A stretch of DNA of 64,000 nucleotides from Oribacterium sp. C9 (GTDB lineage: Bacteria; Bacillota; Clostridia; Lachnospirales; Lachnospiraceae): NCBI RefSeq assembly GCF_002007235.1, contig NZ_MUHW01000011.1, positions 57,149 through 121,148 of the forward strand, given 5' to 3'. Position 1 is the stretch's first letter, and every line of letters begins with the position of its first letter. Below are positions 1 through 9,036 of this stretch, piece by piece. Made by a program: the position numbers and the translations under genes. The notes beneath the pieces are model-generated. The model was not told where the DNA came from and made no database searches. It worked only from the letters and a program-made list of their open reading frames with translations.

Positions 1-1
1 A

Positions 2-121
2 CTTGAAATACTTTATAAGGGCATACTTCCATTCCTTATTCCGCTTCTCGTTACGCTTATGATGTGTACATATATTCCGGGAATCGTAACATGGCTACCG
101 AATGTACTTTTGGGAGCATAA
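2..121 (+). CDS. TRAP transporter large permease, C-terminal end (partial)
   Basis: Only the last 39 codons of a gene that starts before the window are present. The frame encodes a hydrophobic tail that ends in TYIPGIVTWLPNVLLGA. A closing helix followed by a TYIP...WLPN tail is typical of DctM-type large permeases of tripartite ATP-independent periplasmic (TRAP) transporters, which import organic acids or uronates with sodium or protons. The stop is TAA at 119-121. A FadR-type regulator follows 87 bases later, an arrangement common for uronate TRAP systems. The uronate substrate is inference from the pectin genes downstream. The family call rests on a short tail only. Confidence 0.72.
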   Translation, partial: LEILYKGILPFLIPLLVTLMMCTYIPGIVTWLPNVLLGA

Positions 122-208
122 AGGACTTTGGAGATCAATAGTCTAAACTGTAACAATTAATTTTCAATGTAGTCAGACCGCAGAAACTTGCGGTGGAATG
201 GAGATCTT

Positions 209-895
209 ATGAACAGACTTTCAGCTACACAGAAAACTATAAATGAATTAAAGGAATATCTTCTTTCTGATGAGGCGAAGATCGGCGACAAGCTTGCGAC
301 CGAGAAGGAGGTCTGTGAGAGGCTTCGGGTCGGAAGAGGGACGGTAAGAGAGGCGTTTAGAAATCTCGAGGCTGAGGGATATCTTTCCATAAAACCGGGA
401 AAGGGTGCCTTCATAGTCAGGAAGTCGCAGAATGATAATGATGCACTGGTGAGCTGGTTCACAAAGAATCGTGGACGTATTCAGGACTATGTGGAGTTCA
501 GAAACATCATCGAGCCCGCGGCTGCGCGTATGGCTGCAGAAAGAGCTACAGACGAAGACATTCGCACGCTTACTGATATTCATGAGACATTTATAGAGAC
601 ATCCATGCTGATGGATGATGAAAAGCTTGCTTATCTGGATGAGGAATTTCATACCACAATCATGAAGATGACCGGAAATGAGGTCATGGAGATGATCAAT
701 CAGAGTATGAACAAGAAGATAATGAATTTCAGATTTCAGACCTTCAAGATACGTCATAATGTGAAGAATGCCATCGAGGCTCACGGTAAGATACTGAGAG
801 CAATTACCGACAGAGATGCGGATGTGGCAGAGATGTACATGAAGAGGCATATCGAACTCATCGATGAGGACATGGAAAGAATTATCGTAATGTAG
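209..895 (+). CDS. FadR/GntR-family transcriptional regulator (FCD domain)
   Basis: This 228-residue protein has an N-terminal winged helix-turn-helix (about residues 1-70, with the GntR pattern KLATEKEVCERL then GRGTVREAFRNLEAEGYL) and an all-helical FCD ligand-binding domain (about 85-225). The FCD part carries the usual acidic and histidine residues (EEFHTTI, EAHGKIL, MKRHIE) that bind a metal-carboxylate ligand in this family. FCD regulators commonly sense uronates, lactate or other carboxylates, and the position after a TRAP permease and before pectin genes suggests a uronate-responsive repressor (UxuR/ExuR-like). I chose the ATG at 209 because GGAG lies 5 bases upstream; an in-frame TTG at 188 has no comparable site. 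Confidence 0.88.
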   Translation: MNRLSATQKTINELKEYLLSDEAKIGDKLATEKEVCERLRVGRGTVREAFRNLEAEGYLSIKPGKGAFIVRKSQNDNDALVSWFTKNRGRIQDYVEFRNIIEPAAARMAAERATDEDIRTLTDIHETFIETSMLMDDEKLAYLDEEFHTTIMKMTGNEVMEMINQSMNKKIMNFRFQTFKIRHNVKNAIEAHGKILRAITDRDADVAEMYMKRHIELIDEDMERIIVM

Positions 896-929
896 AGTTT
901 TGTAAAATAAAGGTTTATAATATGACGTT

Positions 930-953
930 GGAGCGCATAGTACGATGCGTTCC
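930..953 (+). other. Intercistronic hairpin before the transaldolase gene
   Basis: The arms GGAGCGCAT (930-938) and ATGCGTTCC (945-953) pair over 9 positions with one G-T wobble and a 6-base loop. No T-run follows, so it is not a clear terminator. It may protect or separate the regulator and transaldolase messages. Confidence 0.4.
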
Positions 954-987
954 TATATCGTAAAATATTTATTTATAGGAGGGAATT

Positions 988-1644
988 ATGAGGTTTTTTA
1001 TTGATACTGCAAATGTGGATGAGATAAGAGAAGCAAATGATATGGGAATCATTTCAGGTGTTACTACCAATCCTTCTCTCATCGCAAAAGAGGGTAGAGA
1101 TTATATGGAGACCCTTAAGGAGATTACAGAAATAGTTGATGGACCTATCTCCGGTGAGGTTAAGGCCAGCACAACTACTGCAGAGGGAATGATCGCTGAA
1201 GGCAGAGAGATCGCTAAGCTCCATAAGAATATGGTAGTTAAGATTCCTATGACTGCTGAAGGCCTCAAGGCTGTCAAGGTACTTTCCAGCGAAGGTATCC
1301 ATACAAACGTTACTCTTGTTTTCTCAGCAGGACAGGCACTTCTCGCTGCAAGAGCAGGTGCTACCTATGTTTCCCCTTTCCTTGGCCGTCTCGATGATAT
1401 CTCAACAGACGGTATAGCGCTTATCCAGGATATCGAGGATATCTTCCAGATGTATCCTGATATCGAGACTGAGGTTATCTGTGCTTCTGTTCGTCATCCT
1501 ATGCATATCGTAGAGTGCGCAAAGACAGGTGCCGAGATAGCAACAGTTCCGTTTAAGGTACTTATGCAGATGGTAAAGCATCCTCTTACTGATATAGGAA
1601 TTGATAAGTTCGTGAAGGATTACGAGTCTGTATTCGGCAAATAA
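988..1644 (+). CDS. Transaldolase, small (FSA/TalC-like) family
   Basis: A 218-residue TIM-barrel aldolase of the short transaldolase/fructose-6-phosphate aldolase family. The N-terminus [13 protein letters not shown], the VTTNPS motif (residues 25-30) and Lys85 in VVKIP, the Schiff-base lysine, are all present. A glutamate (Glu57 in GEVKAST) sits where E. coli FSA has glutamine; by-eye alignment therefore favours true transaldolase activity in the non-oxidative pentose phosphate pathway. Length matches the family. A strong AGGAGGG precedes the ATG and an intrinsic terminator follows. The alternative is fructose-6-phosphate aldolase, which sequence alone cannot exclude. Confidence 0.93.
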   Translation: MRFFIDTANVDEIREANDMGIISGVTTNPSLIAKEGRDYMETLKEITEIVDGPISGEVKASTTTAEGMIAEGREIAKLHKNMVVKIPMTAEGLKAVKVLSSEGIHTNVTLVFSAGQALLAARAGATYVSPFLGRLDDISTDGIALIQDIEDIFQMYPDIETEVICASVRHPMHIVECAKTGAEIATVPFKVLMQMVKHPLTDIGIDKFVKDYESVFGK

Positions 1645-1668
1645 ATCGGATATAAATCAGATAATCAA

Positions 1669-1710
1669 GAAAGCTCCCGGTTTGGTGTTATACCTTGCCG
1701 GGAGCTTTTA
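1669..1710 (+). terminator. Intrinsic terminator after the transaldolase gene
   Basis: Arms AAGCTCCCGG (1671-1680) and CCGGGAGCTT (1698-1707) form a 10-bp GC-rich stem followed by TTTA. The flanking A and T bases also allow function on the opposite strand for the convergent phosphofructokinase gene. Confidence 0.85.
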
Positions 1711-1796
1711 TAATGATGAGTTATGGCTTGATACAATTCAGCCTGTTAAATCAATTTTAGAATTTAATTAGTTAGAGGCGATGACCATGAAATTGA

Positions 1797-3023
1797 TCAA
1801 AGTACTATGTACTTCGGTATACCGTTTTCGAACTTACAGGTTAGCTCGCCCTGAACGAGAGGGGTGAGATAGCGGAGCATTTCTTCCTTTACCCCGTTTC
1901 CTTCCTCGTTTATCCATTCTACGGGAACTTTCTTCTCGCGGTCTGCAATCTGAGAAATGTCTGCGGCACCGTAGCTTACTTCATACTTTTCGCCCGGTAA
2001 ACGTGTAAGAGTTGACATGACTCCGTTTTCACCGCTTACAGCAAGGCGTACAGCGTTTCTTCCCAGCTCAAGGGATTCCTTTATATCTGTTTCTGAAAGA
2101 AGATGTCCGGCACAGCGCTGAAGGAGGTTAAGCTCAATATAACGTACCTTACAGCCGATATTGGAACGGATGGCATTCTCGAGAACACGGCCTGCACCTG
2201 TGGCAATGGTATGTCCGAAGGCGTCCTTTGTCTGATCGCGATCAGCGTAGTCACAGATCATTTTGCCACTCTTGTCTTTGATGCCCTCGCTGATGGCTAC
2301 TATGAGATTGTTGCAGATAGAGAGCTCTCCACGCACATCTGATATGAAATTGTTTAGGTCGAAAGGATGTTCCTCGAGGTAAATGAGGTATGGAACATTG
2401 CTGTTATTTCCTTCAGCAAGTGCAGCAGCTGCTGTGAGCCAGCCTGCATTACGTCCCATCATTTCTACGACTATGACATATGGAGTGTCATATACCTCCA
2501 GCTCACGCTCAAGCTCAGAGATGGAAGTTGCGATGTATTTGGCAGCAGAGCCAAAGCCGGGACAGTGGTCGATTCCGTAAAGATCGTTATCTATGGTCTT
2601 TGGAGCACCGATTACAACTATATCATCTATGTTGTTCTCTTTGATATACTCTGAAAGCTTCCATACGGTGTCCATGGAGTCATTTCCACCGATATAAACG
2701 AAATATCCGATCTCGTTTTTTCTGAATATATCTATGATACTCTGAAACTCAGAAGGATCTTTGGATGGGTCCTGAAGCTTATAGCGGCAGGAACCAAGAG
2801 CTGCCGCAGGAGTTACGGAAAGGGTTTCGAGTATATCGTTAATGTCTTTAATGGAGCTTAATTCAATAAAATTTTCCTGTAACACTCCCTGAATTCCGTA
2901 TTTTGCTCCGTAGACCTTGTCAACAGAAGAAGATTTGAGTGCTTCCTCGATTATTCCTGCAAGTGTTGCATTGATGGCTGCTGTAGGTCCGCCTGACTGT
3001 GCTACAAGTAAATTCTTATTCAT
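1797..3023 (-). CDS. pfp: Pyrophosphate-dependent 6-phosphofructokinase
   Basis: A 408-residue PfkA-superfamily protein that phosphorylates fructose 6-phosphate in glycolysis. The N-terminal phosphate loop is QSGGPTAAINA. Two residues mark the PPi-dependent type: Asp in GGNDS (112-116), where ATP enzymes have Gly (GGDGS), and Lys in PKTIDND (141-147), where ATP enzymes have Gly (PGTIDND). The MGR motif (VVEMMGRNAGWL) is also present. The Asn in GGNDS replaces the Asp seen in many family members (GGDDS). AAAGGAG precedes the ATG. It faces the transaldolase gene. Use of PPi makes the step reversible and saves ATP, which agrees with the membrane pyrophosphatase gene at 58073. Confidence 0.93.
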   Translation of the reverse strand: MNKNLLVAQSGGPTAAINATLAGIIEEALKSSSVDKVYGAKYGIQGVLQENFIELSSIKDINDILETLSVTPAAALGSCRYKLQDPSKDPSEFQSIIDIFRKNEIGYFVYIGGNDSMDTVWKLSEYIKENNIDDIVVIGAPKTIDNDLYGIDHCPGFGSAAKYIATSISELERELEVYDTPYVIVVEMMGRNAGWLTAAAALAEGNNSNVPYLIYLEEHPFDLNNFISDVRGELSICNNLIVAISEGIKDKSGKMICDYADRDQTKDAFGHTIATGAGRVLENAIRSNIGCKVRYIELNLLQRCAGHLLSETDIKESLELGRNAVRLAVSGENGVMSTLTRLPGEKYEVSYGAADISQIADREKKVPVEWINEEGNGVKEEMLRYLTPLVQGELTCKFENGIPKYIVL

Positions 3024-3255
3024 TGCTGCTCCTTTGATGTGAAAATCTAGTGCTTAAAAAGTTCGCATTCTTAAGATTTTTACAACAAAATGAAGACTCT
3101 GTCTATTGTAAATAATCAGACAAAAAACCAACTTATTTATTTATATTATGATGTATGTGTCAAAAGGATAGATATAGATGAACCATCCCTTGTGAAAATG
3201 AAGAGAGAAGGACGTCTCAAGATGATATTTCGTCAGGATTTCCTCAAGGGATGAT

Positions 3256-4326
3256 TTATCTAATGGAATATCGGTCGGCTTCTTCCGAAGTAAGGATTTT
3301 GACAAAGGTCGCCCGGGAATTGCTTTTTTTCATACAGATGGATCCGGGACCGAAATTCTCATATTCATAAAATCTGACTGTAGATTCGGCATCCTTTTTG
3401 TTCCAGTTATGAAAACCTTCATCCTTAATATGAGGTCCCAGATAACAATGCAGGATAGCAACAAATGCATGATTTCGCCAAGGTCTTCCCAGGTAACAGC
3501 TACTATCGGGACAATCTGATTCAAAACGACAATTCGAGAAAATATATCCGTAGGACTGATCTTTAGGCGTTGAAGCGGCTGTGGCGAAGCTTTTGGTTTC
3601 TCTTGCTTCATCCTGCCGGAGGATCACTTTTAGGTCTTCCGGACTTTTATTCCGATTTATCCTTTTCAGGAGTTTAGCCCTGTCTTTCTGGAAGAGGAGA
3701 CAATCATCGAAGTACGCACTGGCTGAACCGAAGATAAAGTCGATATCACCTTCTATATAGCAGTTCTTATAATATTGAACACCGTTGATTCTGGGTGCAA
3801 ACTGTTTGGGACCTACAAAACCGTTCTTTTCGATTTCTTTTTCGGGAAGAGGACCGGTGAAAAGAGTATCCTGCCAACCCAGCAGCCTGACATTTTCGAA
3901 GTGAAGATTATTGCCTTCTGCATAAAGCGCGATAGCCTGACCGATATCTGGACCGGAACCTGCATGGTTTTCTATAGTGATATTTCTGAGAGTTACATCG
4001 TCAGAATCAATGAACATGGTATAGCTTCTAAAGGTGCCGAGTCTGCCAATGTCTTCGGAGGGCATCTTTGCATAAAGTCCATACGTAATTACAGTACGGT
4101 CTGAAGCGAGATGATCGTTTACTCTTGATTCATCATCAGCGTTTATGGTTTCTGAAGATCTAAAATCGGTATTATTTCCTATGATAGTAAGTTTCTTTGC
4201 TGTTACGGTGACACGTTCTTCATAGATCCCTTCTCTTATAAGGATGGTTTCACCATCGACCGCGTTATCTACAGCCTCCTGAATGCTTGTGTAATCCCCA
4301 TCATCATATTTTGAAACAATAATCAT
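3256..4326 (-). CDS. Pectinesterase (carbohydrate esterase family 8), apparently cytoplasmic
   Basis: A 356-residue right-handed beta-helix enzyme that removes methyl esters from homogalacturonan. The CE8 motifs appear in order: GQAIAL, WQDTLF, DFIFGSA and YLGRPWR, giving the two catalytic aspartates, the oxyanion glutamines and the substrate-binding arginine. There is no signal peptide: the protein starts MIIVSKYDDGDYTSIQEAVD, directly in the beta-helix. I placed the start at 4326 because AAGGGAAG lies 6 bases upstream; an upstream ATG at 4371 would add 15 residues without a good ribosome site. It is divergent from the polygalacturonase gene and probably acts on imported methylated oligogalacturonides. 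Confidence 0.93.
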   Translation of the reverse strand: MIIVSKYDDGDYTSIQEAVDNAVDGETILIREGIYEERVTVTAKKLTIIGNNTDFRSSETINADDESRVNDHLASDRTVITYGLYAKMPSEDIGRLGTFRSYTMFIDSDDVTLRNITIENHAGSGPDIGQAIALYAEGNNLHFENVRLLGWQDTLFTGPLPEKEIEKNGFVGPKQFAPRINGVQYYKNCYIEGDIDFIFGSASAYFDDCLLFQKDRAKLLKRINRNKSPEDLKVILRQDEARETKSFATAASTPKDQSYGYIFSNCRFESDCPDSSCYLGRPWRNHAFVAILHCYLGPHIKDEGFHNWNKKDAESTVRFYEYENFGPGSICMKKSNSRATFVKILTSEEADRYSIR

Positions 4327-4525
4327 GTATGCTTCCCTTTCGGTAAAAACAGGTTTTGTGAAACATATCATATTATAAATTGAACAATCACTATAGAAAT
4401 TATAAAATCGAATACTATTACAATATCGGCTACAATTCTCTTTTGACTAGATTCTGAGAGGGGAGAATTAGTGAAAACGTGATAATTGTCAAAATGATAT
4501 CAGGATAATACTAAAAAATGATAAC

Positions 4526-4540
4526 ATAAAGCGTTTACAT
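4526..4540 (-). promoter_or_regulatory. cre-like operator (CcpA or another LacI-family regulator)
   Basis: Read on the minus strand the site is ATGTAAACGCTTTAT. Compared with the cre consensus WTGNAANCGNWNNCW it fits every fixed position except the penultimate C. It overlaps the TTTACA -35 box at 4534-4539, so a bound repressor would block that promoter. A weaker match, TGAAAACGTGATAA, lies at 4472-4485 on the plus strand. Confidence 0.6.
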
Positions 4541-4562
4541 AACCCCATAAATTATGTAATAT
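4534..4562 (+). promoter_or_regulatory. Candidate sigma-70 promoter overlapping the cre-like site
   Basis: TTTACA (4534-4539), a 17-base spacer and TAATAT (4557-4562). It would give a 5' leader of about 330 bases for the polygalacturonase message. Confidence 0.45.
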
Positions 4563-4734
4563 GTATAGACTAAAGACCGCAAATACGTGCATTTTCGAAG
4601 ATGAAGAATACAATAATTATCTAAAAGGATATAGAAAATAGGCAATTATATTAGAATCAGACGCAAAATAGTATCCGATAAGATAATAATAAGCTAAATA
4701 AGGTTTGTTTATGTAAGTTTTTTCTAAAAGTGAA

Positions 4735-4743
4735 TGATATAAT
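4735..4743 (+). promoter_or_regulatory. Extended -10 promoter for the polygalacturonase gene
   Basis: TGATATAAT is a perfect extended -10 (TGnTATAAT). The -35 region is poor, as expected for this promoter class. Transcription would start near 4750, about 147 bases before the start codon. Confidence 0.5.
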
Positions 4744-4896
4744 CTTAAATGTCAGATGAGAAAAGACAAAAATAATTGAATTGTTAAAATTTAATTGTAC
4801 ATATGGTATGAATCAATGAAACATATGAAACAGGATGAGTGCAATATGATACAAGAATGTATCTGATTATACAATCGGATACTGAAAAGAGGCATC

Positions 4897-6492
4897 ATGG
4901 ATTTTGAAATAAGTGCTGCTTTTAAGCGGAGTGTAACAATAGAAATAGAAAATAGTACTATCTGCTACACTGACGAAGAGTACAGAATTCTGATAAACGG
5001 AGAAGAAAAGCTTAAGACAAATCTGAATGTTGTCTCGATAGACGGTCTTTTGCCTGACAGTGATTATACATTGGCTGTAGAGGATTCAAGGGGCAGGACA
5101 GAAAAGACGTTTAAGACAGGACATGAAACTGTACTGCTTGATATAAAAAACTTTGGCGCAAAGGGCGATGGTAAGAATGAAGATACAAGCTTTATACAGG
5201 CAGCCATAAGCTCTTGTCCGGTGGATGGAACGGTCTATGTTCCTAAGGGCATATATCTTACAGGACCGCTTTTTCTAAAGAGCCATATGAGCCTTTGGGT
5301 AGACGAAGGAGCAGTGCTTCTCGGATGTGAAGAAAGAGAGAAATATCCTTTACTTCCAGGAATGACTGAGACAACAGACGGGAGTGATGAATACAATCTT
5401 TCAAGCTGGGAAGGTAATCCTGAGACCAGCTTTGCCTCACTTATCACTGCTGTAAATGTGGAAGATCTGGATATTTTCGGAAAAGGAACCATAGATGGCA
5501 ATGGGGACAAGGGAGACTGGTGGGTGAATCCAAAGGTCAAAAGGATAGCCTGGAGACCCAATACAGTATTTCTTAATCACTGCAGAAATGTGAGATTGCA
5601 GTCTGTTACAGTCAGAAACTCACCCTGCTGGACCATCCATCCGTACTATACAGATGAACTTTCGATCTACAACATCAATGTCTGGAATCCGTCGGATTCA
5701 CCAAACACCGATGGTATGGATCCGGAAAGCTGCAGCAGAGTACTGGTACTGGGGAGCAGGATATCTGTAGGAGATGACTGTATAGCCATAAAGTCGGGAA
5801 AATACTATATGAGTGAAAGACATCATAAGCCTTCCGAGCATATATTGATCCGAAATTCATTTCTGGAAAGAGGACACGGCAGTGTGACGATAGGATCTGA
5901 GGCGTCCGCGGGAGTCAATGATGTGACAGTCGAGAGATGCATCTTCGAGGGGACAGACAGAGGTCTTCGTATAAAGACAAGAAGAGGCAGAGGACCAAGG
6001 GCAGTTTATGACAATATCATCTTCCGTAACATCATCATGAAGGATGTACATATGCCTTTCACCTTCAATATGTTTTATTTCTGTGATCCTGACGGACACA
6101 GCGAATATGTGCAGGATCAGAATGAAAGACCTGTGGATGAAAGAACTCCGGAGATAGGAACCATAAGGGCTGAGAATATCGAAGCGACGGGAGCTGATCA
6201 GTGTATGCTGGTGGCTTACGGACTTCCGGAGAGATACATTGACAACATCGTACTTAGAGATGTGAAGGTTTCCTTCCGGCCTAAATCGGAAAGAAAGCCC
6301 GGTCAGACCATCATGATGGATAATTTCCCTGAGATGACCGGAAAGAGCGTATATGCAAGGAATGTAAAGCGCCTTGCCATGGATAACATAGAGATAAGAG
6401 GCTCTGATGATACGGAGACAGAGCTAATCAATGTGATCGATTTTGACAGCTATAATGTAGTCTACGTAAATGATGTGGCTACAGAGTTCTGA
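4897..6492 (+). CDS. Polygalacturonase-type glycoside hydrolase family 28, apparently cytoplasmic
   Basis: A 531-residue protein with an N-terminal fibronectin-III-like segment (about residues 1-80) followed by a GH28 beta-helix. The four GH28 signatures are intact: NTDG (270-273), GDDC (292-295), GHG with His327, and RIK (358-360). These supply the three catalytic aspartates and the subsite residues. The N-terminal module and length resemble exo-acting bacterial enzymes that release galacturonate or digalacturonate. There is no signal peptide, so it probably acts on oligomers brought in by the ABC importer just downstream. AGAGG lies 5 bases before the ATG. GH28 also includes rhamnogalacturonases, so exact linkage is not certain. 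Confidence 0.93.
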   Translation: MDFEISAAFKRSVTIEIENSTICYTDEEYRILINGEEKLKTNLNVVSIDGLLPDSDYTLAVEDSRGRTEKTFKTGHETVLLDIKNFGAKGDGKNEDTSFIQAAISSCPVDGTVYVPKGIYLTGPLFLKSHMSLWVDEGAVLLGCEEREKYPLLPGMTETTDGSDEYNLSSWEGNPETSFASLITAVNVEDLDIFGKGTIDGNGDKGDWWVNPKVKRIAWRPNTVFLNHCRNVRLQSVTVRNSPCWTIHPYYTDELSIYNINVWNPSDSPNTDGMDPESCSRVLVLGSRISVGDDCIAIKSGKYYMSERHHKPSEHILIRNSFLERGHGSVTIGSEASAGVNDVTVERCIFEGTDRGLRIKTRRGRGPRAVYDNIIFRNIIMKDVHMPFTFNMFYFCDPDGHSEYVQDQNERPVDERTPEIGTIRAENIEATGADQCMLVAYGLPERYIDNIVLRDVKVSFRPKSERKPGQTIMMDNFPEMTGKSVYARNVKRLAMDNIEIRGSDDTETELINVIDFDSYNVVYVNDVATEF

Positions 6493-6502
6493 TGTCCGTT
6501 TG

Positions 6503-6538
6503 ATGCAGGTTATATCGGTACTGGCACCGTTTCCTGCA
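6503..6538 (+). other. Intercistronic stem-loop between GH28 and solute-binding protein genes
   Basis: TGCAGG pairs with CCTGCA at the base and CGGT with ACCG near the loop. No T-run follows, so it is more likely an RNA stability or processing element than a full terminator. Confidence 0.5.
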
Positions 6539-6609
6539 TTGCAAATAGAAATAAGAGATTAAATTCAATTTATAAGCGGGGCTCGAAGGGGTACCCCAAG
6601 GAGGTAAAA

Positions 6610-7980
6610 ATGAAAAAAATGGTAACAAAGATTCTTTCAGGAAGCTTAGCTGCAACAATGGTACTTGGACTTGCAGCCTGCGGCAGCAAAGAAGCACCTG
6701 CAACAACAGAGGCTCCAAAGCAGGAGACAACCAAGGCTGCTGAGACAGCTAAGGAGACTGTTGCTGAAGCAGCTGCTGCCAATGGCGGAGATGTAGTGCT
6801 CCGTATGTCATGGTGGGGCGGTGATTCAAGACACAACGCTACACTTAAGATGCTTGATGAGTATATGGCTGCAAATCCTAATATCAAGGTTGAGTCAGAG
6901 TACGGTGCATGGTCAGGCTGGCAGGACAAGATCGCTACACAGATCGCCGGTAATTCAGAGCCTGATCTTTTCCAGATCAACTGGAACTGGTTATGGCAGT
7001 TCAGCCCGGACGGAACAAGATTTGCAGATCTCAAGGATCTTTCTTATTTCGATCTTTCACAGTATGATCAATCACTTATTGATCTCATGACAATCGACGG
7101 ACATGTACTTGGCGTTCCTGTATCATCAACTGGCCGTGTGTTCTACTGGAACAAGGCTACATTTGAGAAGGCAGGTCTTGAGGTTCCTAAGAGCTTTGCT
7201 GATATCCTTGCTGCAGGACCTGTATTTAAGGAGAAGCTCGGTGATGATTACTATCCACTTTCATGCGGTACATATGATCTCACCATCCTTCTTACATACT
7301 ATATGCAGGAGAAGTACAACAAGCAGTGGATCGTAGACGGACACCTCAACTACACAGTTGATGAGCTGGCAGATGGTTTCGATTTCCTTAAGAGTCTGGA
7401 ACAGAACCATGTAATCCCTACACAGGAGAAGCTTACAGGTGACGGCGCAGATTCACTTGATAAGAATCCTAACTTCATCGATGGACATTATGCCGGAGTT
7501 CTTGAGTGGGACAGCTCGATCAAGAAGCTTTCAGATGCACTTGAGGATGGTCAGGAGCTTGTGATCGGTGAGTATCCTGCAGACTACGGTACACCTGCAA
7601 CAGTTTATAAGGTATCCATGGGATTCGCTGTATCACCTAACTCAGCCAACAAGGAAGAGGCTGCCAAGCTCCTTCAGTACATGTTCAACGGTGACGGCGT
7701 AGAGACTCTTGCTCTTGAGAGAGGTGTTCCTGCATCAAAGGCAGCTCAGGATAAGCTTTCAGCTTCCGGTGCTCTTCAGGGTCTTACATACGAGGCTAAT
7801 AAGGCAGCTTCTGCAAATGCTCCGTTTGCACTTTCACCATACTATGAGGATGCAGCTCTCAAGGACAGCGCAGAGGGTGCTTACCAGGAGATCATCAACA
7901 ACATGTCTTATGACGGAACAGATTCAAAGGAGCTTGCTCAGGCACTTATTGATGCTGTGGATGAAGTAGAGAACAAGTAA
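6610..7980 (+). CDS. Sugar ABC transporter substrate-binding lipoprotein
   Basis: A 456-residue family 1 extracellular solute-binding protein. It starts with a lipoprotein signal ending in LGLAACGS, so the cysteine at residue 25 should be lipidated. A low-complexity Thr/Ala/Glu/Lys linker follows (about residues 28-62), then the binding domain with the usual aromatic sugar-contact residues (MSWWGGD, NWNWLWQF, VPVSSTGRVFYWNKATFEKAG). It delivers oligosaccharides to the permeases at 8125 and 9037. The genes around it point to oligogalacturonides or rhamnogalacturonan fragments. AAGGAGG precedes the ATG. Stem-loops lie on both sides of the gene, a layout that often raises the level of the binding-protein message. 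Confidence 0.93.
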   Translation: MKKMVTKILSGSLAATMVLGLAACGSKEAPATTEAPKQETTKAAETAKETVAEAAAANGGDVVLRMSWWGGDSRHNATLKMLDEYMAANPNIKVESEYGAWSGWQDKIATQIAGNSEPDLFQINWNWLWQFSPDGTRFADLKDLSYFDLSQYDQSLIDLMTIDGHVLGVPVSSTGRVFYWNKATFEKAGLEVPKSFADILAAGPVFKEKLGDDYYPLSCGTYDLTILLTYYMQEKYNKQWIVDGHLNYTVDELADGFDFLKSLEQNHVIPTQEKLTGDGADSLDKNPNFIDGHYAGVLEWDSSIKKLSDALEDGQELVIGEYPADYGTPATVYKVSMGFAVSPNSANKEEAAKLLQYMFNGDGVETLALERGVPASKAAQDKLSASGALQGLTYEANKAASANAPFALSPYYEDAALKDSAEGAYQEIINNMSYDGTDSKELAQALIDAVDEVENK

Positions 7981-8059
7981 TACCGGCATCCATAAGGATA
8001 GGAAAGTGATTTATCCCTGATCCTCCTAAGTTTAGGGTTAAATAAATTAATTTGTACCT

Positions 8060-8092
8060 GAAACGGGCCTCCGAACCGAAGGTCCGTTTCAT
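8060..8092 (+). other. Stem-loop between binding-protein and permease genes (partial terminator)
   Basis: TGAAACGGgCCT pairs with AGGtCCGTTTCA over about 11 bp with one mismatch; the loop is 9 bases. No long T-run follows. It probably lowers permease transcription or protects the upstream message. Confidence 0.6.
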
Positions 8093-8124
8093 CTGCGAAA
8101 AATATGAAATAAGGAGTAGACAAA

Positions 8125-9033
8125 ATGTCAAATACAAAAACAAAAAGTGCTCCGAACAACTTCTGGAAAGAAAATAAAGGTTTTATATTTATTTTTCCCT
8201 GGTTGGTAGGATTTCTTGTTTTCAAGGGATATCCATTCCTTTCATCATTGGTTTACAGCTTCAGTGATTATTCACTTTTTGAAGGCATTTCAAAGTGGGG
8301 TATCTTCAATTATCTGGATGTTTTTACAAATTCAAAGATTCAGACAGGTTTCGGCATCACATTCAAGTATGCATTCATGACGGTTCCTCTTAAACTTGTC
8401 TTCGCATTATTTGTTGCTTACATCCTTAACTTCAAGATCAAGGGAGTTAAGATGTTCAGAACAGTCTATTACATTCCTTCAATTCTCGGATCATCAGTTG
8501 CCATAGCAGTTCTCTGGAAGGCCATCTTCAAGGACGACGGAATCATTAACATGCTCCTCGGATTTATCGGAGTAGAAGGACCGCACTGGCTGTCAAACAA
8601 GTCGGCGGCACTTTTCATCATCTGTCTTCTCCGTGTATGGCAGTTCGGTTCCACCATGGTCATCTTCCTTGCAGCTCTTAAGGGAGTTTCACCTGATCTT
8701 TATGAGGCGGCTTCTCTTGACGGTGCAGGTAAGTGGAGACAGTTCTTTACAATTACTGTTCCGATGATCACACCGGTTATTTTTTATAACCTCGTTACAC
8801 AGCTGGTTCAGGCGTTCCAGGAATTCAACGGACCTTACATCATCACAGCGGGCGGTCCGAGAGGCGCTACAACACTGGTTTCACTGCTTATTTATAACAA
8901 CGCGTTCAAGAAATACGCAATGGGTCTTGCAAGTGCACAGGCATGGGTACTGTTCATCATCCTTATGATTTTCACAGCTATCTTACAGTACAGCCAGAAG
9001 CACTGGGTATACTATTCCGATGAGGAGGCTTAA
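8125..9033 (+). CDS. Sugar ABC transporter permease, MalF/LacF type
   Basis: A 302-residue inner-membrane protein with about six helices. The EAA motif that docks the ATPase reads EAASLDGAGKWRQFFTITVP. The N-terminus contains FIFPWLVGFLVF, typical of the short LacF/UgpA class. It pairs with the next gene and uses the lipoprotein encoded upstream. An AAGGAG site lies before the ATG. The stop codon at 9033 is 3 bases before the next start, so the two permeases are probably translationally coupled. Confidence 0.95.
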   Translation: MSNTKTKSAPNNFWKENKGFIFIFPWLVGFLVFKGYPFLSSLVYSFSDYSLFEGISKWGIFNYLDVFTNSKIQTGFGITFKYAFMTVPLKLVFALFVAYILNFKIKGVKMFRTVYYIPSILGSSVAIAVLWKAIFKDDGIINMLLGFIGVEGPHWLSNKSAALFIICLLRVWQFGSTMVIFLAALKGVSPDLYEAASLDGAGKWRQFFTITVPMITPVIFYNLVTQLVQAFQEFNGPYIITAGGPRGATTLVSLLIYNNAFKKYAMGLASAQAWVLFIILMIFTAILQYSQKHWVYYSDEEA

Positions 9034-9036
9034 ACA

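Larger units (their letters stand above)
4327..4896. promoter_or_regulatory. Divergent AT-rich control region between pectinesterase and polygalacturonase genes
   Basis: This 570-base stretch has no credible gene. It contains two CcpA/LacI-type cre-like sequences (4472-4485 and 4526-4540), a sigma-70-like promoter (4534-4562) and an extended -10 promoter (4735-4743) pointing toward the polygalacturonase gene. The minus-strand promoter for pectinesterase could not be fixed: a TTGACA lies on the minus strand at 4492-4487, but the -10 downstream of it is poor. Confidence 0.55.

Noticed and set aside
3184..3253. Terminator for the pectinesterase gene
   Set aside because: CATCCCTTG and CAAGGGATG are perfect 9-base arms but are 52 bases apart and no T-run follows on the minus strand.
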